Made by a program: the position numbers and the translations under genes
NCBI GenBank assembly: GCA_040384645.1
Contig: JAZKIX010000186.1
Coordinates: forward strand, 1-30,540
DNA from: JAZKIX01 sp040384645
GTDB lineage: Bacteria > Pseudomonadota > Gammaproteobacteria > Burkholderiales > Burkholderiaceae_D
DNA: 30,540 bases
Direction: 5' to 3'
In this document: positions 27,820 to 30,540 of the stretch, one piece after another
Layout: each line of letters starts with the position of its first letter
How positions within the stretch are numbered: position 1 is the stretch's first letter
The notes under the pieces: model-generated
Databases searched by the model: none
The model's input: only the letters and a program-made list of their open reading frames with translations
What the model was told of the DNA's origin: nothing

Positions 27820-28614
27820 TCAAGATTTGGAAAGCGAACGAATAGGCTGAATATCGATACGCTCGTCGATTAACTGGATTTGCGTTGCACGCCGGATCAG
27901 ATCAGGCGCAAGATCGTTTTCAAAGGTGCGGTACATGCCGGCGATAGAGACCAGCTCGGCTTCCATGCTCATGGTAAAAATACGGGCGCCCGGATAGCCG
28001 CTCGCACCTGCCAGCGCGCGGCCACGCAAGGGGCCATAGATGTGGATGCTGCCATCGGCGATGACTTCTGCCCCATTATTAACGCCAGCGGTAATCACCA
28101 GATCTGCGCCGCGGGCATAAATGCGCTGGCCAGCCCGGACTGGCGTATCGACGATCATAGTGTGAAATTCTTGCGGCAGGATCGTGGCAGCAGGTGTTTG
28201 CAAGATCGATTCAAGAGGCACTACAGGTTCCGAAGTGATCGAGATTGCCGGTGATGAGGCTAATTCTGGCGCCACTATTTTTTCTTGCGATTGGGTCACT
28301 ACATCCAGGCTCAGTCCTTGCGCCAGAATGCTGCTATGCAATTCTGGCGGTGCATTGCGTACCGCGACCGGATTGAGATGATAATTTTTCAAGAGTGCAA
28401 TCAAGGACGGCCAATCCAATTTCAAGCTCGACAAGTCGAGCAAGCCGACGTCGATCACAGTAAATTCATCGTCAAAAAAATCCGGCGTACCACCCGTCAT
28501 TTCTTTCAATGCCACATCCAGTACAGCAAGATCTGTTTCGCGCAAAATAGCTGACACCGCGACGATAGTGGAAATTTTCAATTCGATCGGCTTGCGGGGC
28601 AGGGTCATTTGCAT
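27820..28614 (-). CDS. minC: Septum formation inhibitor MinC
   Basis: 264 residues from the ATG at 28614 (MQMTLPRKPIEL); an ATG two codons later and a GTG at 28665 are alternatives, and none has a good ribosome site. The N-terminal FtsZ-inhibiting domain covers about residues 1-110. A linker rich in Ser/Val/Pro follows, then the C-terminal beta-helix domain that dimerises and binds MinD: GQRIYARGADLVITAGVNNGAEV, IHIYGPLRGRALAG and RIFTMSMEAELVSIAG. It lies 46 bp upstream of minD in the operon. Confidence 0.95.
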   Translation of the reverse strand: MQMTLPRKPIELKISTIVAVSAILRETDLAVLDVALKEMTGGTPDFFDDEFTVIDVGLLDLSSLKLDWPSLIALLKNYHLNPVAVRNAPPELHSSILAQGLSLDVVTQSQEKIVAPELASSPAISITSEPVVPLESILQTPAATILPQEFHTMIVDTPVRAGQRIYARGADLVITAGVNNGAEVIADGSIHIYGPLRGRALAGASGYPGARIFTMSMEAELVSIAGMYRTFENDLAPDLIRRATQIQLIDERIDIQPIRSLSKS

Positions 28615-28997
28615 AAAGACAGAGGAGGAGTTGTCGGAAATTGGTGCCGTGCAGATCGGGCTCACGCTAAGAAATTGCTTACCTTCATTCCGGCGGTTTG
28701 CTCACTGGCATATGGGCGGCGGATGGTTTATAGGATCGACGTATTTTAAAGCAATTCTAGAACCAAACGCGATAGATCCGATCTGGAACCTCGGAATCAC
28801 GATACAGGATGCAATCGTGCCAAGACTTGCAGACAGGGATTGCACCCATTACAGCGTGCGCGTTTTGCTCGGTAGAACATTGGATGAAGTGCTTGGAGGA
28901 CGTGCCTGGACGGCGTTCTTGGGAGAAGGCCAAAACAAGGCCAGACATTTTGCCTGTGTGCGATGTAGATCGCCCCACCCAAGTGGTCTTCAATCAA
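28615..28997. other. 383 bp region upstream of the min operon
   Basis: No convincing gene. Short overlapping frames exist on both strands (for example 28757-28993 minus, 78 codons), but none shows a recognisable domain or a ribosome site. The region carries the probable min promoter at 28727-28754. The long plus-strand frame running into the neighbouring genes is a shadow. Confidence 0.55.
28727..28754 (-). promoter_or_regulatory. Probable minCDE promoter
   Basis: On the minus strand, TTGCTT (28749-28754) and TATAAA (28727-28732) are 16 bases apart, about 110 bases upstream of the minC ATG. The -10 is strong and the -35 keeps only TTG. This is a pattern match only. Confidence 0.45.
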
Positions 28998-30089
28998 TCA
29001 AGGTGCATATCGAATCCGGTAGATTGCGTCAGCAAAATCATCCGATACCAGCAGCGAGCCATCCGGCAAGTTCAGTAAGTCGACTGGCCGCCCCCAGACA
29101 GAATCGCCTTGCAACCAGCCGGTCGCAAACGGCTTGTAAGAAACCGCTTTGCCATTCTCCACTTGCACTACGCTGATGCGGTAGCCGGATTTGCGCGACC
29201 GATTCCAGGAGCCATGCTCCGCGATAAAGATATGGTTTCTATAGGCCGCCGGGAATTGTGCGCCGGTATAAAAACGCATGCCTAGCGATGCCACATGGGC
29301 ACCCAGGTTTTGGACTGGTGCAGTAAATTTAGAGCAGGGATGTTTCGCGCCAAACTCGGGATCGGACACACTGCCGGCATGGCAATAGGGATAGCCAAAA
29401 TGCATGCCAGCGGCAGTGGCACGATTGAGTTCATCGCTGGGCACATCGTCGCCCAGCAAATCGCGACCATTGTCGGTGAACCACAATTGTTTGCTGGCCG
29501 GCTGCCAGTCGAAACCGACGGTGTTGCGGATGCCGCGCGCAAAAGTGGTCAGGGCTGAGCCGTCCGGTTTCATGCGCAAGATGGCTGCGTAGCGATCAGG
29601 TTCGGGTTCGCAAATATTGCAGGGCGCGCCTATCGGCACATACAGATAACCATCCGGCCCGAAACCGATATAGCGGCCGCCGTGATGGTTTTCTTTGGGT
29701 AAATCGTCGCGTATCACGACCGCTGCCGGTGGCTTGGACAAGTGTTGTCCGATCTGGTCGTAGCGCAAGATGCGGCTCACTGCCGACACATATAAATTGC
29801 CGTCGCGGTAAGCCACGCCAATTGGCAAAGTCAAGCCGGAAGCGATCACGTATTGCTGGCCGGCTATGTAGGATTTGTCCAGTTGCACCGCAACCACCTT
29901 GCCTTCCGTCATTGAGCCGACATACAAGACATTGTTATCGCCCAAGGCCATCTGGCGCGCATTGGCGACCCGTGCCACGACCTCGATATGAAAACCGGCA
30001 GGAAGTTGGATCTGTTCAATCGGTACATTGGCGGCAGCGGATAGATTAGCCAACACCACCAACATCGAACAGCAAATAGAACGCCGCAT
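28998..30089 (-). CDS. Exported PQQ-dependent sugar dehydrogenase-like beta-propeller protein
   Basis: 363 residues from the ATG at 30089 (GGGGGT upstream). A signal peptide (RRSICCSMLVVLANLSAAA) directs it to the periplasm. The propeller shows the soluble glucose/sorbosone dehydrogenase landmarks: LPAGFHIEVVARVANARQMA, HHGGRYIGFGPDGYLYVPIGAP, ARGIRNTVGFDW, HVASLGMRFYTGAQFP, IFIAEHGSWNRSRKSGYRI and GRPVDLLNLPDGSLLVSDD. Pairs of Cys (CNIC, CHAG...HPC) suggest disulfides. The family oxidises sugars using PQQ; the actual substrate is unknown and catalytic residues were not all verified. Confidence 0.85.
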   Translation of the reverse strand: MRRSICCSMLVVLANLSAAANVPIEQIQLPAGFHIEVVARVANARQMALGDNNVLYVGSMTEGKVVAVQLDKSYIAGQQYVIASGLTLPIGVAYRDGNLYVSAVSRILRYDQIGQHLSKPPAAVVIRDDLPKENHHGGRYIGFGPDGYLYVPIGAPCNICEPEPDRYAAILRMKPDGSALTTFARGIRNTVGFDWQPASKQLWFTDNGRDLLGDDVPSDELNRATAAGMHFGYPYCHAGSVSDPEFGAKHPCSKFTAPVQNLGAHVASLGMRFYTGAQFPAAYRNHIFIAEHGSWNRSRKSGYRISVVQVENGKAVSYKPFATGWLQGDSVWGRPVDLLNLPDGSLLVSDDFADAIYRIRYAP

Positions 30090-30190
30090 GATTACCCCCA
30101 TCGCCAGAATTGATTGGCGAGTATAAGGCAAGGTTAAAGCGTGCCATTGTCAGTCGACAAAAGCACGCTGCAACAAGATATCGGCGGGAT

Positions 30191-30540
30191 TTAAACGGTC
30201 AGCGGTTTGTAGCGAATCCGTTTCGGTTTGGCGCCTTCTTCACCCAGGCGTTTTTTCTTGTCGGCTTCATATTCCTGATAATTGCCGTCGAAGAACCACA
30301 TCCAGATCGTTGGACGGTTCATCGAGCAGCAAAACATTGCCGCCTTGCATCAGCGTTTTTGCCAGATGCAAGCGGCCGCGTTCACCGCCCGACAGGTTGC
30401 CTACCAGCTTTTGCTGATCGCCGCCCTTGAAATTGAAGCGTCCCAGATACGCACGCGATGGCATTTCAAAACGGCCGACGGTGATATTGTCGGCGCCGCC
30501 GCAGACATCTTCAAACACGGTTTTGGCATCGGCCAGATTG
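30191..30540 (-). pseudogene. ettA: EttA (ABC-F translational throttle), 3' part with an internal deletion/frameshift; 5' end outside window
   Basis: Entering from the right edge, the frame reads a normal second ABC domain of EttA: FEMPSRAYLGRFNFKG, the signature LSGGERGRLHLAKTL and Walker B LLLDEPSNDLDV. It then runs into a stop at 30267. In another frame the true EttA C-terminus follows directly: FFDGNYQEYEADKKKRL, EEGAKPKRIRYKPLTV and a stop at 30191. The roughly 40-45 residues expected in between, including the ISHDRWFLD switch region, are missing. The break coincides with CCACATCCA (30296-30304). EttA binds the ribosomal E site and gates the first peptide bond in response to energy state. 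Loss would be a real pseudogene or an assembly collapse. Confidence 0.8.

Noticed and set aside
28757..28993. 78-codon open frame on the minus strand between minC and the dehydrogenase gene
   Set aside because: No recognisable domain, no ribosome site, and it overlaps the probable min promoter region; overlapping frames on both strands are equally long.

Overview
The window looks like a chromosomal segment of a betaproteobacterium, most likely Burkholderiales and close to the Oxalobacteraceae. This is an inference from moderately GC-rich coding sequence, a minC-minD-minE cluster, a Rep helicase, an EttA C-terminus of beta-proteobacterial type and many two-component kinases. No rRNA, tRNA, CRISPR array, prophage or complete insertion sequence was seen. 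Two 10-base N runs (356-365 and 18916-18925) are scaffold placeholders. Each lies inside one gene whose reading frame resumes on the far side.

Layout. 1-3493 is the C-terminal part of a very large hybrid sensor kinase. 3494-3843 is non-coding and carries two different repeats. 3844-6652 is an MBL hydrolase/GST pair divergent from a LysR regulator, with a clear operator-like palindrome between them. 6731-7468 is a Phd/PIN toxin-antitoxin pair with its own promoter and operator. 7695-9638 is a double-PAS hybrid kinase. 9796-10341 is a small membrane protein. 10475-12520 is the Rep helicase. 12696-13430 is a NERD-like protein. 13453-14332 is a GNAT/Dabb pair, followed by an SRPBCC protein, a membrane protein and an EF-hand-like protein. 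16969-18183 is an AGE-family epimerase or isomerase. 18214-22593 is a two-gene unit of an OmpA-like lipoprotein and an exported WD40-caspase protein. Then come hpt, a diguanylate cyclase, a MAPEG protein, an MFS transporter, minE-minD-minC, a PQQ-dehydrogenase-like protein, and at the right edge an ettA gene that appears to have lost an internal segment.

Two items stand out as possibly undescribed. The first is a dispersed, structured intergenic repeat of about 85 bp present in four copies (3536, 10357, 14369 and 23429). It has a palindromic head with compensatory changes, a conserved CGTGCGG-type middle and a second hairpin-like block, and its position does not depend on the strand of neighbouring genes. 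The second is the periplasmic-looking pair of an OmpA/TPR-like lipoprotein and a WD40-caspase fusion, which is a plausible cell-envelope sensor/protease module.
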